From contig JAABTT010000019.1 of NCBI GenBank assembly GCA_011389765.1, positions 1 through 50,089 of the forward strand: a stretch of DNA of 50,089 bases, read 5' to 3'. Below the pieces are notes generated by a model. It did no database searches and was not told the origin of the DNA. It saw nothing but the letters and a program-made list of their open reading frames with translations. The position numbers and the translations under genes were made by a program. Numbering within the stretch: the stretch's first letter is position 1; each line of letters opens with the position of its first letter. The DNA comes from Desulfohalobiaceae bacterium S24 (GTDB lineage: Bacteria > Desulfobacterota > Desulfovibrionia > Desulfovibrionales > Desulfothermaceae). This document shows, one piece after another, positions 15,337 through 24,332 of this stretch.

Positions 15337-17226
15337 TCAGTCCATACCGGCCGCCACATCAGCCAGACCCAGCCGCTCCAGCGTCTCTTTGGTGGGAATG
15401 CCGTTTTCATCCCAGCCCCGGGCCTGGTAGTACTCGTCCAGCAGGATGTTGACCTCTTCTTCGCTCATGCAGTGGCCCTGATTGGGGCCGCTCTGGATCG
15501 GGTCCTGATACATGCGGGGCGGCGGATAGTCCATGTGCCGGCCGAAGCCTTTTATCTCCCGGACGGAAAAGGCCCGGGTCAGATTCCAGATGCGCTCCGA
15601 GACCTCGAGAATCTCCGGCCAGGTTTTTTTCCGGCCGGTGACCAGGGCGTAGAGTTCTTCATAATGCTCCACCTCAAAGCCGAGTTCCATCATCTGCAGC
15701 CGGCAGGTGCCCAGGACATCGAAGGCCGGGCGGAGATGCTGGGAGTCGATCACCGCTCCGGCCTTGCCATGGCAATCCGCCTTGGGGAGCTTTTCCCCGG
15801 ATCCTCCGGCCTGGATCAGGGAGTGGACATCCGCATCCGTCCCGGTCACATCCTGGCCCAGGACCCAGGCCCGATTGTGGTGGGCCCCGATATCCGCGGT
15901 CATATAGGCCAGCATCATCCCGGGGGCGTTCCGGCATTCATACCCGGTCCATTCCAGCCCTTTGACCTGCATGGCAAAACGCTCCGAGCCTTGACCGATC
16001 TTCCGGGCGGCCAGTTTGACTCCGTCGGCCAGGACATCCCCGATCTTGTCCCTTTTGGCCATGAGTTCCAGGATATGGACCAGGGATTCCAGATCGCCGA
16101 AAGCCACCTTCCGGCCGAAATCAGCCTCGCCCAGCAGGCCTTTTTCAAAACACTCCAGGGCAAAGCCGGCCACTGCCCCCGCGGAAATCGTATCCAGCCC
16201 GAGCTCGTCGCAGACCCAGTTGGCATAGGCTACTTCTTCAATGGTCTTCAGGACGCAATTCCCGCCGAAGAGGGAGATGGTTTCAAACTCCGGACCTTCG
16301 ACATGGACCGTGCCGAGTTTGGTCTCGGCCCGGCTGTATTTGCCGCAGGGAATGGGACAGGAGAAACAGCCTTTGTCCGTAACGTGGATTTTTTCCAGGA
16401 TCTGTCGGCCGTTGATCTGTTCATAGTGCTCGGCGAATGAGGACTGGAAGTTGCGGGTGGGAAAGGCCCCGACCTGGTTGATGAAATTGGTGATCCCGGC
16501 CGTGCCCTCGGGCTGCCAGCCGGTGAATCCGGGCTTGGCGTAGATATCCTGATAGGCCCGCTTGCCGGCTTCATACAGGCCCTGGAGATCATAGGCGGAC
16601 AGGCTGCCGGTACCCTTGACCGCAATGGCCTTGATGTTTTTGTCCCCGAGTATGGTGCCGATGCCGGTTCGTCCGCTTTGACGCCCGAAATCGTGGGAAA
16701 TGCAGGCGAATCTGGACAGGTTTTCCCCGGCCGGACCGATGGTGCAGATCTCATAATCTTCGCCCAGGTCCTGTTTCATGGCCTTCTCCACGGTTATCGA
16801 TCCCTGCCCCCAGTAGGCCGAGGCATCGCAGAGTTCCACCCGCTGGTCTTCGATGAGGAGGTAGCTCGGCTTGGAAGCCTTGCCTTTCAAGACCAGACCG
16901 TCATACCCGGCATATTTCAGGGCCGGCCCGAAATGTCCTCCCAGGTTGCCGTCCCCGTACATCCCGGTGGCCGGGGATTTGGTTCCGAAATGGGTCTTGC
17001 CGCTTCCCGGCAAATAATGACCGCTCAAGGGACCGGTGGCGACGACCACAAGATTGTCCCTGGAATACGGGTCTGTTCCCGGCGGGATATGGTCAAAGAG
17101 CAGTCTGGCCACAAAGCCTCTGCCCCCGATATACTTGTCCACCAGCTCCTCCTGCAGGGGGCGCTTTTCTACAGTGGGCCCTTCCAAATCCACCCAGAGC
17201 ATATGTCCGGCATAGCCATCAAACAT
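15337..17226 (-). CDS. aor: aldehyde:ferredoxin oxidoreductase
   Basis: A tungsten (or molybdenum) bis-pterin enzyme that oxidises aldehydes to acids with ferredoxin. It has the family's N-terminal domain (DKYIGGRGFVARLLF, GPLSGHYLPGSGKTHF), cofactor-binding segments (GPAGENLSRFACI, GRTGIGTILGDKNIKAI) and the [4Fe-4S] ligands CFSCPIPC with a fourth Cys in GTCRL. The length of 629 residues is normal. I start it at MFDGYAGHML because GAGGA lies 8 bp upstream. A polyferredoxin gene 240 bp upstream on the same strand is the likely electron partner. The substrate is unknown. Arylacetaldehydes are attractive given the aromatic-acid cluster downstream, but this is inference. Confidence 0.93.
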   Translation of the reverse strand: MFDGYAGHMLWVDLEGPTVEKRPLQEELVDKYIGGRGFVARLLFDHIPPGTDPYSRDNLVVVATGPLSGHYLPGSGKTHFGTKSPATGMYGDGNLGGHFGPALKYAGYDGLVLKGKASKPSYLLIEDQRVELCDASAYWGQGSITVEKAMKQDLGEDYEICTIGPAGENLSRFACISHDFGRQSGRTGIGTILGDKNIKAIAVKGTGSLSAYDLQGLYEAGKRAYQDIYAKPGFTGWQPEGTAGITNFINQVGAFPTRNFQSSFAEHYEQINGRQILEKIHVTDKGCFSCPIPCGKYSRAETKLGTVHVEGPEFETISLFGGNCVLKTIEEVAYANWVCDELGLDTISAGAVAGFALECFEKGLLGEADFGRKVAFGDLESLVHILELMAKRDKIGDVLADGVKLAARKIGQGSERFAMQVKGLEWTGYECRNAPGMMLAYMTADIGAHHNRAWVLGQDVTGTDADVHSLIQAGGSGEKLPKADCHGKAGAVIDSQHLRPAFDVLGTCRLQMMELGFEVEHYEELYALVTGRKKTWPEILEVSERIWNLTRAFSVREIKGFGRHMDYPPPRMYQDPIQSGPNQGHCMSEEEVNILLDEYYQARGWDENGIPTKETLERLGLADVAAGMD

Positions 17227-17263
17227 AGAGATTTCCTCACACAATTTGGTTTCAGGTGTCATA

Positions 17264-17410
17264 CGAGAAGAGACGCTCTATCAGATCACAAAAGAGAGTC
17301 TCTCGTGTTTCATCGGGATCGGAATCGCAATCGAAATCGGTATCGAACATGTCATAGCATTCACTATAGAGTTTCGACAGCGAGACCGATTGTGATACCG
17401 ATATCAAATA
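17264..17410. repeat. GATCGG/GATACCG hexanucleotide-type repeat tract
   Basis: Degenerate units such as CATCGGGATCGGAATCGCAA and GATTGTGATACCGATATC fill the spacer between the ferredoxin and the oxidoreductase. Related tracts occur at 21700, 22145 and 24930. Confidence 0.6.
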
Positions 17411-17465
17411 AGTTGCATGTATGCGCGTCCTGTTTTCACTCGATCAAATCGTTGATCCTCACTAT

Positions 17466-17849
17466 TCAATTCTCCAGCAGAATCGCCCCCCTGGGGCAGG
17501 CCTCGGCGCATTCCCCGCACTGGGTGCATTTGAACGGTATTTCCAGGGAAGGATGGGTGCACATCACACCGTGCGGGCAGGCCTCCACACACTCCAGGCA
17601 CTGGATGCACAGGTCCTGATCCACCTGATAGACGCCGTCGACTTCGCTGATGGCCTCCACCGGACAGGCCTCGGCGCAGACCCCGCACTGATCGCAGAGT
17701 TGGATGCGATAGACCCCCGGTTCAGGGAACAGTCCCTGGATGCGTAGCACCGACTTGGCCGGGCAGGTTTCCTGAAAATTGACAATGGAGCAGGCCAAGA
17801 GACAGGTCCTGCATCCGGAGCAGTTTTCATGAATGGCTGTGAGGTGCAC
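17466..17849 (-). CDS. polyferredoxin, partner of the aldehyde oxidoreductase
   Basis: A 127-residue protein with four cysteine-rich motifs for [4Fe-4S] clusters: CSGCRTCLLAC near 11-21, CDQCGVCAEACP near 52-63, CIQCLECVEACP near 81-92, and CTQCGECAEACP near 109-120. It is of the HycB/AOR-associated type and has no signal peptide, so it acts in the cytoplasm. It follows the FadR-type regulator by 13 bp and precedes the oxidoreductase, suggesting one transcript. Confidence 0.9.
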   Translation of the reverse strand: MHLTAIHENCSGCRTCLLACSIVNFQETCPAKSVLRIQGLFPEPGVYRIQLCDQCGVCAEACPVEAISEVDGVYQVDQDLCIQCLECVEACPHGVMCTHPSLEIPFKCTQCGECAEACPRGAILLEN

Positions 17850-17862
17850 GGCACACTCCTCC

Positions 17863-18600
17863 TTATTTTACCAATTCTTTTTTCATTTTGTAGTCCTCAG
17901 CCTGGGGCATGATCCGGAGCAGTTCTTCTTTGACGATATTCAGGTGCTCCTTCATGAGATCGGCGGCCTTTTCGGGATGATGGCCTTCGATGGCCTGCAG
18001 AATCTGCCCGGCGGTCAGGATGGCCTGATCAGGCCGGCAGAGGGTGTTCGGCAGGTGCTCCAGATAGCGGCTGTGGGTCTTTTCGATGATCAGCCGGAGC
18101 ATTTCACAAAGAACATCATTATTGGCCGCCTCACAGATGGCCATGTGAAAGTCGAAATCAGCCCTGTAAAATTCATGGATATCTTCCTGACAATGTTCAA
18201 GATCGGCCAGCATCTCCTGAAGCTTTCTCAGATCCTTGGCCCCGGCCCGCTCCGCGGCCAGCCGGACCAGGCTGCATTCCAGGATCTCCCGGGTCTCGAT
18301 AACGTCAAAAAGCCAATAGGCCTCGAGAATTTCGCTCAAAGTGGTATTAAAGGCGAACTGGGAGGGGAGGTCCTCTTTCAGAAAAATACCCTTGCCCTGG
18401 GTGACCTGAAAATAGCCCACCAGGGTCATGGCGGATACGGCCTCCCGGATGCTGGAGCGGCCGACGCCAAAGGCTTTGGCCAGTTCCCGTTCCGAAGGGA
18501 GCTTGCCCCCCGGCGGCAGCTCTCCGGACTGGATGTTCTTGAGAATCTCCCGGACCACGAGTTCCGGGGTGGATATTCTCTGGATGGATTCAAGCTTCAC
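17863..18600 (-). CDS. FadR/GntR-family transcriptional regulator with FCD domain
   Basis: An N-terminal winged helix (ELVVREILKNIQSGELPPGGKLPSE, then SSIREAVSAMTLVGYF) is followed by an all-helical FCD ligand-binding domain with the usual Asp and His residues (DFDFHMAICEAANN and a later LTAG-helix). These regulators often sense organic acids. I prefer the GTG start at 18600, which has GGTGGAG 8 bp upstream; an ATG 24 bp earlier lacks a ribosome-binding site. It sits between putA and the ferredoxin/oxidoreductase genes, all on one strand, and a 35-bp palindrome lies just upstream, so it probably controls this group and itself. Confidence 0.88.
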   Translation of the reverse strand: MKLESIQRISTPELVVREILKNIQSGELPPGGKLPSERELAKAFGVGRSSIREAVSAMTLVGYFQVTQGKGIFLKEDLPSQFAFNTTLSEILEAYWLFDVIETREILECSLVRLAAERAGAKDLRKLQEMLADLEHCQEDIHEFYRADFDFHMAICEAANNDVLCEMLRLIIEKTHSRYLEHLPNTLCRPDQAILTAGQILQAIEGHHPEKAADLMKEHLNIVKEELLRIMPQAEDYKMKKELVK

Positions 18601-18635
18601 GATACTGCTCCACCTTGCTTCCATGTTTGAAATAT

Positions 18636-18670
18636 ATAATTTTGGAACGGTCTTTCCGTTCCAAAATTAT
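18636..18670 (-). promoter_or_regulatory. 35-bp perfect palindrome between putA and its regulator
   Basis: The arms of 15 bp (core TTTTGGAACGG and CCGTTCCAAAA) flank a 5-bp loop. One arm includes the putA stop codon. The AATT-flanked symmetric form fits a FadR-family operator; equally it could be a terminator or an mRNA stem between the two genes. Confidence 0.7.
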
Positions 18671-21660
18671 TCCATAGGCGCGAATCCGCTCCTGAAGGTG
18701 TTTTCGGTGATGGTCCGGGTGATCATGAATTCCTGCAGGTAATCCGGCCCTCCGGCCTTGCTGCAGTCCCCGGACTTTTCGAAGCCGCCGAAAGGATGCC
18801 GGCCGACCAGGGCCCCGGTGATGCCCCGGTTGATATACAGATTGCCGACCCGGAACTCGCGATAGGCCTTTTCGATATTGGCCGGATTCCTGGAATACAC
18901 CCCGCCGGTCAGGGCATAGGGGTTGCTGTTGGCTACCTCCAGGGCCTCGGCAAAGTCCTTGACCCGGATAATGGACAGCACCGGCCCGAAGATGTTGTCC
19001 AGGGCCAGTCGATGTTCAGGCCTGACCCCGGCAAACACAGCCAGGGGAACGGTGTAGCCGGTCTTCTGTTCGGAGCGTTTTTCCAGGACCAGTTCGGCCT
19101 CCTCCTTGCCCGCCCGGACGGCTTTTTCCACCCGTTCTCGGGCCTCTTCGTCGATCACCGCCCCGAAGCTGTATCTGGGATCTTCAACCGGTCCCATATC
19201 CAGGCTGTCGGCAGCGTCCCGGACTTTGGCCAGGACCTTGTCGTAATTGTCTTCGAGTACGATGAGCCTGGAACAGGCCGAACATTTCTGGCCCTGATAG
19301 CCAAAGGCAGAGCTGACCACTCCGGCCACGGCTGCGTCCAGATCGGCGTCGGCGTCCATAATGATTGCGTTCTTGCCCACCAGGGAGAGCACGGTTTTTG
19401 TATAGCCTGTGTGGGTAAGTCCGTTTTGGGCGGCGAGTTCCAGGACCCGTTGCCCCGCGGTTTCACCTCCGGTGAAGGCTACCAGATCCACTTCGGGGTG
19501 TCCCGCCAGGCGCTCGCCGAGTGCGTCCTCTTGGGCGGCGAGGAAATTGAGGGCTCCCTGAGGCAGTCCGCTTTCCTGCAGGACCCGGCTCAGCATGGAT
19601 CCCAGAATCGGGGCCTGGGGAGCCGCTTTGTAGACCACGGTATTTCCGGTGACCAGAGCCGCGGCAAGCATACCCACGGATATGGGCAGGGCCATGTTGA
19701 AGGGGGGGATGACCACGGCCACGCCTCGGGGTTCATGCACCAGGCGACTGTCTTCACCGAGTTTTTGGGTGACGGACCTGGAGGGGGCCAGCCGGATCAT
19801 TTCCCGGCCGTAATATTCCAGAAAATCAAGGGCCTCATTGACATCGGCCTGGGCTTCGTTCCAGTTTTTGCCGATCTCCAGAACATTCATGGCGGCAAAA
19901 GCCTGGCGCTGACGGCGGAGGGCTTCAGCGGCCCGGAACAGGACCTCGCTGCGCTGCCGGGCCGGCAATCGGGACCAGTCTCCAAAGGCGGCTCTGGCCG
20001 CGTTAACGGAGGCCTCCACCTCGCCTGTTCCGGCAGAGGAAACCTGAGCCAGGACTTCATCAGGAGCGTTGGGGTTGATTGAAGGAAAGGTCTGTGCTGT
20101 TCCTAGGTCCTGCCCATTGATCTGCAGGGAGATGGAACGCGGGAAGGATCTTCTGGCCTCCTGCAGGGACTTGCACATATCCTGCCTGGATTTTGCGGCC
20201 CAGTCAAAGGGCGGTTCGTTCAAAAAAGGTCCTTTATCCCCGTATTCCGGTGCTTCTTCCGGCGGGGGCAGGGGAGCGTCCTCATGGCTCATGGCCAGGT
20301 CCGCGGGGTTGGTGAGCAGCCGTTCTTTGTCCAGGCCTTCCTTGAAGCTCTGACGCAGAAAAGACTCATTGGACGTGTTTTCCAGAAGCCGCCGCACCAG
20401 GTAGGCCATGCCCGGAATGACTTCCCCGATGGGGGCGTAGAGCCGGACCCGATAGCCGGCCCGGGTCAGGGCGGTGCGCAGATTTTCAGCCATGCCGTAG
20501 AGCATCTGTATCTCGAATTTTTCCTTGGGCACCCCGAGATCATTGGCGGTCTCCTGGGCAAAGGCAATGGAGCGGATATTGTGGGAGGCGCATTTATAGG
20601 TGACCAGATCATGGTTCTCCAGGATGCGACGAGTCAGGCGCTCGTACATGGCATCGGTCTCGTACTTGTTGGTGAAGACCGGAATGGGAACGTTATTCTG
20701 ATTGGCCCGAACCACTTCTTCATCCCAGAAGGCCCCTTTGACCAGCCGGATATGCATGGGCTGCCGCTGTTTTCCGGACCACTGCAGGAGGTCTTCCAGC
20801 GGGGGTTCGGCGTCGCGCAGATAGGCCTGGTACACGAGGCCCACATGGGGATAGCCGGCGAATTCCTCTTCCTCCATGATGCTTTTGAAGGTGGCCAGGG
20901 TCAGCTCCCGCAGGGGCAGATGCTCCATGTCCAGCATGAGGCAGGCCCCGATGTCCATGGCCTTGCGAAGAATGGGGCGCATGCGCTCCTTGGCCCGTTC
21001 CAGGGAATGTTCAAAAGCGCAGGCCTTGTCCATGTACTGGGCATACAGGGAGGAGACCATGACCGACATCACGCATTTCGGGGTGTCGCCCCAGTCCAGA
21101 TCGCCGTCTGCCCTGCCCAGGGCCGGCCATTGCCGGGCGATCTGTTCGAATTCTTCAAAAAATTTGATTTGCTCCCGGACGAATGTTTCTTCTTCCTGAA
21201 CCGACTTGACTTCTTCCTTCAAGATCTTCATCACCCAGGGCACGCCTTTGTCCCTGATTTTTTTCATGACCGGAGCCGCTTCCTGCAGGGTGTTGCCGAC
21301 AATGAACTGCTTGCCCATGCTGTTGATGTTCTTGGACAACCCCTTGGCGGCCATCTTGGCGGCCATGGAATTCGGGCTGATCTTTTTCAGGCCGAATTGC
21401 AGGGTTTTGGGGAAATCATGCTCCGGACGGCAGAAATACTGCTGGATATGCTCGGCCACCGCCTCAGGAGAATTCAAATAAGGGAAGACATCCACAAAGC
21501 GGAACATCTGAACCTTGAAGGCTTCGTCTTTCATGGACCAGTCCATCATTTTTCCGGTCCAGAAATCCTTTTTGAAAAGAGATGGCTTTTCTTTTTCCAC
21601 CTCTTTGAAAATGTCCAGACCTCTGTTTTTCACCCTGGATTCAAAATCTGTGTTCGCCAT
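18667..21660 (-). CDS. putA: bifunctional proline dehydrogenase / glutamate-semialdehyde dehydrogenase
   Basis: It oxidises proline to glutamate in two steps. The N-terminal half is a proline dehydrogenase barrel (LVKGAFWDEEV, YKCASHNIRSIAFA, QMLYGMAENLRTALTRAGYRV-type segments, and PIGEVIPGMAYLVRRLLENTSN). The C-terminal half is an aldehyde dehydrogenase with FTGGETAG and the catalytic Cys in GYQGQKCSACSR. The length, 997 residues, fits minimal PutA, without a DNA-binding domain. I start it at MANTDFES, which has GGAGG 5 bp upstream. The neighbourhood of two MttB-like methyltransferases suggests proline released from proline betaine as a possible substrate source. Confidence 0.95.
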   Translation of the reverse strand: MANTDFESRVKNRGLDIFKEVEKEKPSLFKKDFWTGKMMDWSMKDEAFKVQMFRFVDVFPYLNSPEAVAEHIQQYFCRPEHDFPKTLQFGLKKISPNSMAAKMAAKGLSKNINSMGKQFIVGNTLQEAAPVMKKIRDKGVPWVMKILKEEVKSVQEEETFVREQIKFFEEFEQIARQWPALGRADGDLDWGDTPKCVMSVMVSSLYAQYMDKACAFEHSLERAKERMRPILRKAMDIGACLMLDMEHLPLRELTLATFKSIMEEEEFAGYPHVGLVYQAYLRDAEPPLEDLLQWSGKQRQPMHIRLVKGAFWDEEVVRANQNNVPIPVFTNKYETDAMYERLTRRILENHDLVTYKCASHNIRSIAFAQETANDLGVPKEKFEIQMLYGMAENLRTALTRAGYRVRLYAPIGEVIPGMAYLVRRLLENTSNESFLRQSFKEGLDKERLLTNPADLAMSHEDAPLPPPEEAPEYGDKGPFLNEPPFDWAAKSRQDMCKSLQEARRSFPRSISLQINGQDLGTAQTFPSINPNAPDEVLAQVSSAGTGEVEASVNAARAAFGDWSRLPARQRSEVLFRAAEALRRQRQAFAAMNVLEIGKNWNEAQADVNEALDFLEYYGREMIRLAPSRSVTQKLGEDSRLVHEPRGVAVVIPPFNMALPISVGMLAAALVTGNTVVYKAAPQAPILGSMLSRVLQESGLPQGALNFLAAQEDALGERLAGHPEVDLVAFTGGETAGQRVLELAAQNGLTHTGYTKTVLSLVGKNAIIMDADADLDAAVAGVVSSAFGYQGQKCSACSRLIVLEDNYDKVLAKVRDAADSLDMGPVEDPRYSFGAVIDEEARERVEKAVRAGKEEAELVLEKRSEQKTGYTVPLAVFAGVRPEHRLALDNIFGPVLSIIRVKDFAEALEVANSNPYALTGGVYSRNPANIEKAYREFRVGNLYINRGITGALVGRHPFGGFEKSGDCSKAGGPDYLQEFMITRTITENTFRSGFAPME

Positions 21661-21686
21661 GCTGTCCTCCATATCCGTCTTTGCTG

Positions 21687-22130
21687 TTATTCAAAATAGC
21701 TATCTCTACCGGTATCTCTATCGGTATCGCTATCGGTATCGATCTTATCTCTGTTCCCATAGTCCGACAGTTCTTCATTCACCGAATACCCCCGTTTTCC
21801 CATCCCGGTGAGCATAGCAACGATTCGATCAAGAACTTGCTTCATATCCGTGTTTAAATCTGACGAAAGCGCACCGCAAACTTCCAAAACGTCCTGTACA
21901 GCAGCACACTCAAGAGCTGAACCCCGGGCAATTTCAAAATAGCGACGTCTGTCTGCTGCTGTCGCTTTTCCATTGCCTTCAGCCAAGTTGAGAGGAATCG
22001 CCTGAGCTGCTCGGAGTAACTGATCTTTCGCGTTTCTATGCCCTTTCAATTCCGAACAGAAATGATATGCCCAGCCAACCTAATGGATGGACTTCTGGTA
22101 GACATCCAGTTTTTCATGTCCAAATGTCAT
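21687..22130 (-). pseudogene. four-helix-bundle (23S rRNA IVS-type) protein with in-frame amber codon
   Basis: The gene begins at an ATG (22128-22130) preceded by GGAGGAGAAT, reading MTFGHEKLDVYQKSIH. A TAG follows at 22080-22082, and then VGWAYHFCSELKGHRN runs on in the same frame to the end. The family normally has an aromatic or Gln residue at the interrupted place, so one base change would create the stop. Residues after the amber codon are well conserved (LLRAAQAIPLNLAEGNGKA, RRRYFEIARGSALE). The last 20 residues (DTDSDTDRDTGRDS) are encoded by GATACC-type hexanucleotide repeat DNA, not by family sequence. Such proteins are small helical bundles of unclear role. I read it as a nonsense-mutated copy; readthrough cannot be excluded. 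Confidence 0.75.
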
Positions 22131-22144
22131 ATTCTCCTCCATTC

Positions 22145-22205
22145 TTTCGAATAGCGATAGCGATACCGATCCCGATACCGACAAGGATCTTGCTAGCGAT
22201 ACTGA
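22145..22205. repeat. GATAGC/GATACC hexanucleotide repeat tract
   Basis: Units such as GCGATAGCGATACCGATCCC repeat through the spacer between methyltransferase paralogue 2 and the broken four-helix gene. The same family flanks the other end of that gene (21700-21745). Confidence 0.75.
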
Positions 22206-22241
22206 CCCGGACAAGCGGGCCGTTAATCTAGAAACATTATC

Positions 22242-23738
22242 TCATCGCCAGTGCCTGGCCTGATCGTCTAGCTCCTTGATAATTGCTTCGTCCAGCGGCT
22301 CTTCCTTCTGCTCGATGAGCTGCCTGGTGAATTCGGCCAGGCGGTCATTGATCTTTCTGGCTCCTTTGGCCACCCAGTTGCTGTTCACCGAACGATCAAA
22401 GAGTTTGGAATACCAGATATCCCGGAAAAATTTCATGGTGTGCTCGTCCGACAGAAAGTGTCCGCCGGGACCGACGGAATCGATGACATCAAGGGCCATG
22501 CGATCCTCATCAATGATGATGCCCCGCATGTACTGATTGACCATGTGCAGGATCTCGTTGACCAGGACCATGTAGGCCGGGGAGACCAGGGTGGCGTGAT
22601 CCAGCAGGCCGTTGTCATGGACCATGTTCGCTCCGCTCAGGGCCGAGGTCAGACAGGAGAAAGCCCCTTCCACCGCTGCCTGGGAATCCGGGTATTTGGC
22701 GTCTGAGCAGCCGGACATGCCGAAAAATGGAAGATTGTAAAAATGGGAGAGCTGGGCCATGGCCGAGGCCATGATGTGCATTTCCGGCGCCCCGAAGGAG
22801 AAGACCGTGGTAGCCATGTCAAAGATGGTTCCAAAGGCCCCGTAGACAAAAGGTGCCCCAGGACGCACCAACTGCCCGAGCACGATCCCGAACAAAGATT
22901 CTACACTGCCCTGAATCAGGGTCCCGGACAGGGTCACCGGAGCCGTGCTTCCGGCCTGGGGACCGGAGTAGCAGATCTGGGGCAGACCCTGTTCCGCGGC
23001 AAACAAGAGCCGGTCAATGAGCTGATCGTCGTAAACCAGGGGAGAAATCGGGGTGTTCAAAAGGACGATATTGGGCATTGCCAAAAGATTTTCCTCGCTC
23101 CCGGCAATGGTCGTTCCCATGGCGTAGATGTCCTTGAGGCCGTCCAGGGTTCCGCAGCTGAAAACCAGGGGTTTTTTGCTGTAGATCAAGGCCTGTCTGG
23201 CCACATGCCGGTCCGAGGTTTCCGAGGGGACGTCCTCGGCCACGCCCAGGGTCATGTTCCAGGTGAAGTTGGACAGGTTGTTGGTTAGGGTGGCTGTGGT
23301 CCGGCAGTCTTCCAGGCGAAAACGGCGGCGATCCTCGGTGTCCGGGTCCAGATAGTCAAAAGCATCCAGGGTCGTGCCGAACCAGGTCTTTTCGTCGCTT
23401 AATTCCAGGGTCTGCTCCCGGTCCCGGGTCCCGAGAAAAATGCTCGAGGGGGCGGTGGCCAGGGCTTTTTGGACCAGCCAGGATGGGAGATACACCCGGT
23501 CGCCTTCGACTCTGGCCCCGTGGTCTGCCAGGACCTCCAGAGCCCTGGCATGGGTCACCTTGACCCCGGTCCGCTCCATGACCTCCAGGGCTCCGTAATG
23601 CAGTTGCCAGACCTGATCGTCGCTCAGTACGAACTGCCGGGGCTTGAAGCGCAGGTCCAGTTTGATGTCCGCTTCTTCACGGCTTTCGCTGGTCATGCTC
23701 GAAAAATCACGCGTCAAATAAGAGTCTTCAAATTCCAT
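22242..23738 (-). CDS. MttB-family methyltransferase, paralogue 2
   Basis: A 498-residue MttB-superfamily protein, only distantly like paralogue 1. Shared landmarks are the N-terminal LSDDQVWQLHYGALEVMERTG-type segment, GPQAGSTAPVTLSG, the GMSGCSDAKYPDSQAA loop and VIDSVGPGGHFLSDEHT. No amber codon is present, so it is a non-pyrrolysine enzyme likely acting on a quaternary amine and passing methyl to a corrinoid protein. The cognate corrinoid protein and its activator are not in the window. An ATACTG-ended repeat element lies 17 bp upstream of the start. It is the first gene of the putA side of the region. Confidence 0.85.
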   Translation of the reverse strand: MEFEDSYLTRDFSSMTSESREEADIKLDLRFKPRQFVLSDDQVWQLHYGALEVMERTGVKVTHARALEVLADHGARVEGDRVYLPSWLVQKALATAPSSIFLGTRDREQTLELSDEKTWFGTTLDAFDYLDPDTEDRRRFRLEDCRTTATLTNNLSNFTWNMTLGVAEDVPSETSDRHVARQALIYSKKPLVFSCGTLDGLKDIYAMGTTIAGSEENLLAMPNIVLLNTPISPLVYDDQLIDRLLFAAEQGLPQICYSGPQAGSTAPVTLSGTLIQGSVESLFGIVLGQLVRPGAPFVYGAFGTIFDMATTVFSFGAPEMHIMASAMAQLSHFYNLPFFGMSGCSDAKYPDSQAAVEGAFSCLTSALSGANMVHDNGLLDHATLVSPAYMVLVNEILHMVNQYMRGIIIDEDRMALDVIDSVGPGGHFLSDEHTMKFFRDIWYSKLFDRSVNSNWVAKGARKINDRLAEFTRQLIEQKEEPLDEAIIKELDDQARHWR

Positions 23739-23755
23739 AGCGCAGATACCTGTTT

Positions 23756-23835
23756 ATACTGCTTCAAGTTTCCGTTTTCGTAAGGCCGGCAATGAAACTC
23801 AATGAACAACGATAAAATAAAAATTGGATCAGTAG
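23756..23835. repeat. ATACTGMTYCAA-ended repeat element
   Basis: The ends ATACTGCTTCAA (23756-23767) and TTGGATCAGTAG (23824-23835) are imperfect inverted copies 80 bp apart. The interior shares GAAAACGG and TTGAGTTTCAT-type blocks with elements at 36555 and 9329. It sits just upstream of methyltransferase paralogue 2. Confidence 0.65.
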
Positions 23836-24332
23836 AGCTTTGGCTCAGAGATTGAAATGTGGGCTAAACCTATCAGGGCATAAGATGGTCTGTCAACAGG
23901 TTGTCAGACCAATATAGAAAAACGGATTCAAAGCCTTTCCAGCTGATTTTCCGCATAGACTTTTTTTGATTGGCTTCCGGGATCTTGAAGGCTAAGGGCA
24001 GGCCGAAAAGATATCCGCCTTTACGCTGCAGCCGGCAAACCCTCACCTCCGCCCGCAGAGCAGAATTATTTTGACATCGAAGGCGCTCGGCTGTATGACG
24101 AAATCAGAGACGAACCACGGACCCCCGGCAAGGAGACGCAGTTGTGGAACATATCCAGGAGCTCGCGCGACAGGTGCCTGTCCTGGCCGAAACTGAAAGC
24201 GCTCGTGGGGCAGGGGGTCAGGCTGGACTGAATATAAAGGCCTCTTTGGTGAGTTCTCAAAGATCTCTTTTTTTTCTTAACCGTGAACCTGGAACCGTTG
24301 GGCTTAGCCAGCTTTAATTCAAAGGAGATTCC
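23836..24332. other. spacer, possible gene remnant near 24068-24240
   Basis: No intact gene is supported. From about 24068 the plus strand reads NYFDIEGARLYDEIRDEP and onward without a start codon, and a neighbouring frame continues with protein-like composition (HIQELARQVPVLAETESA). This could be a decayed, frameshifted gene, but I cannot name a family. Confidence 0.35.

Noticed and set aside
22080..22082. Pyrrolysine or other recoding of TAG in the four-helix gene
   Set aside because: TAG is used as an ordinary stop by at least four genes in the window and this family has no known need for pyrrolysine. A nonsense mutation is simpler.
10970..23738. Pyrrolysine-containing trimethylamine methyltransferase
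   Set aside because: Both MttB-like genes are open without an internal TAG, so they belong to the non-pyrrolysine branch.
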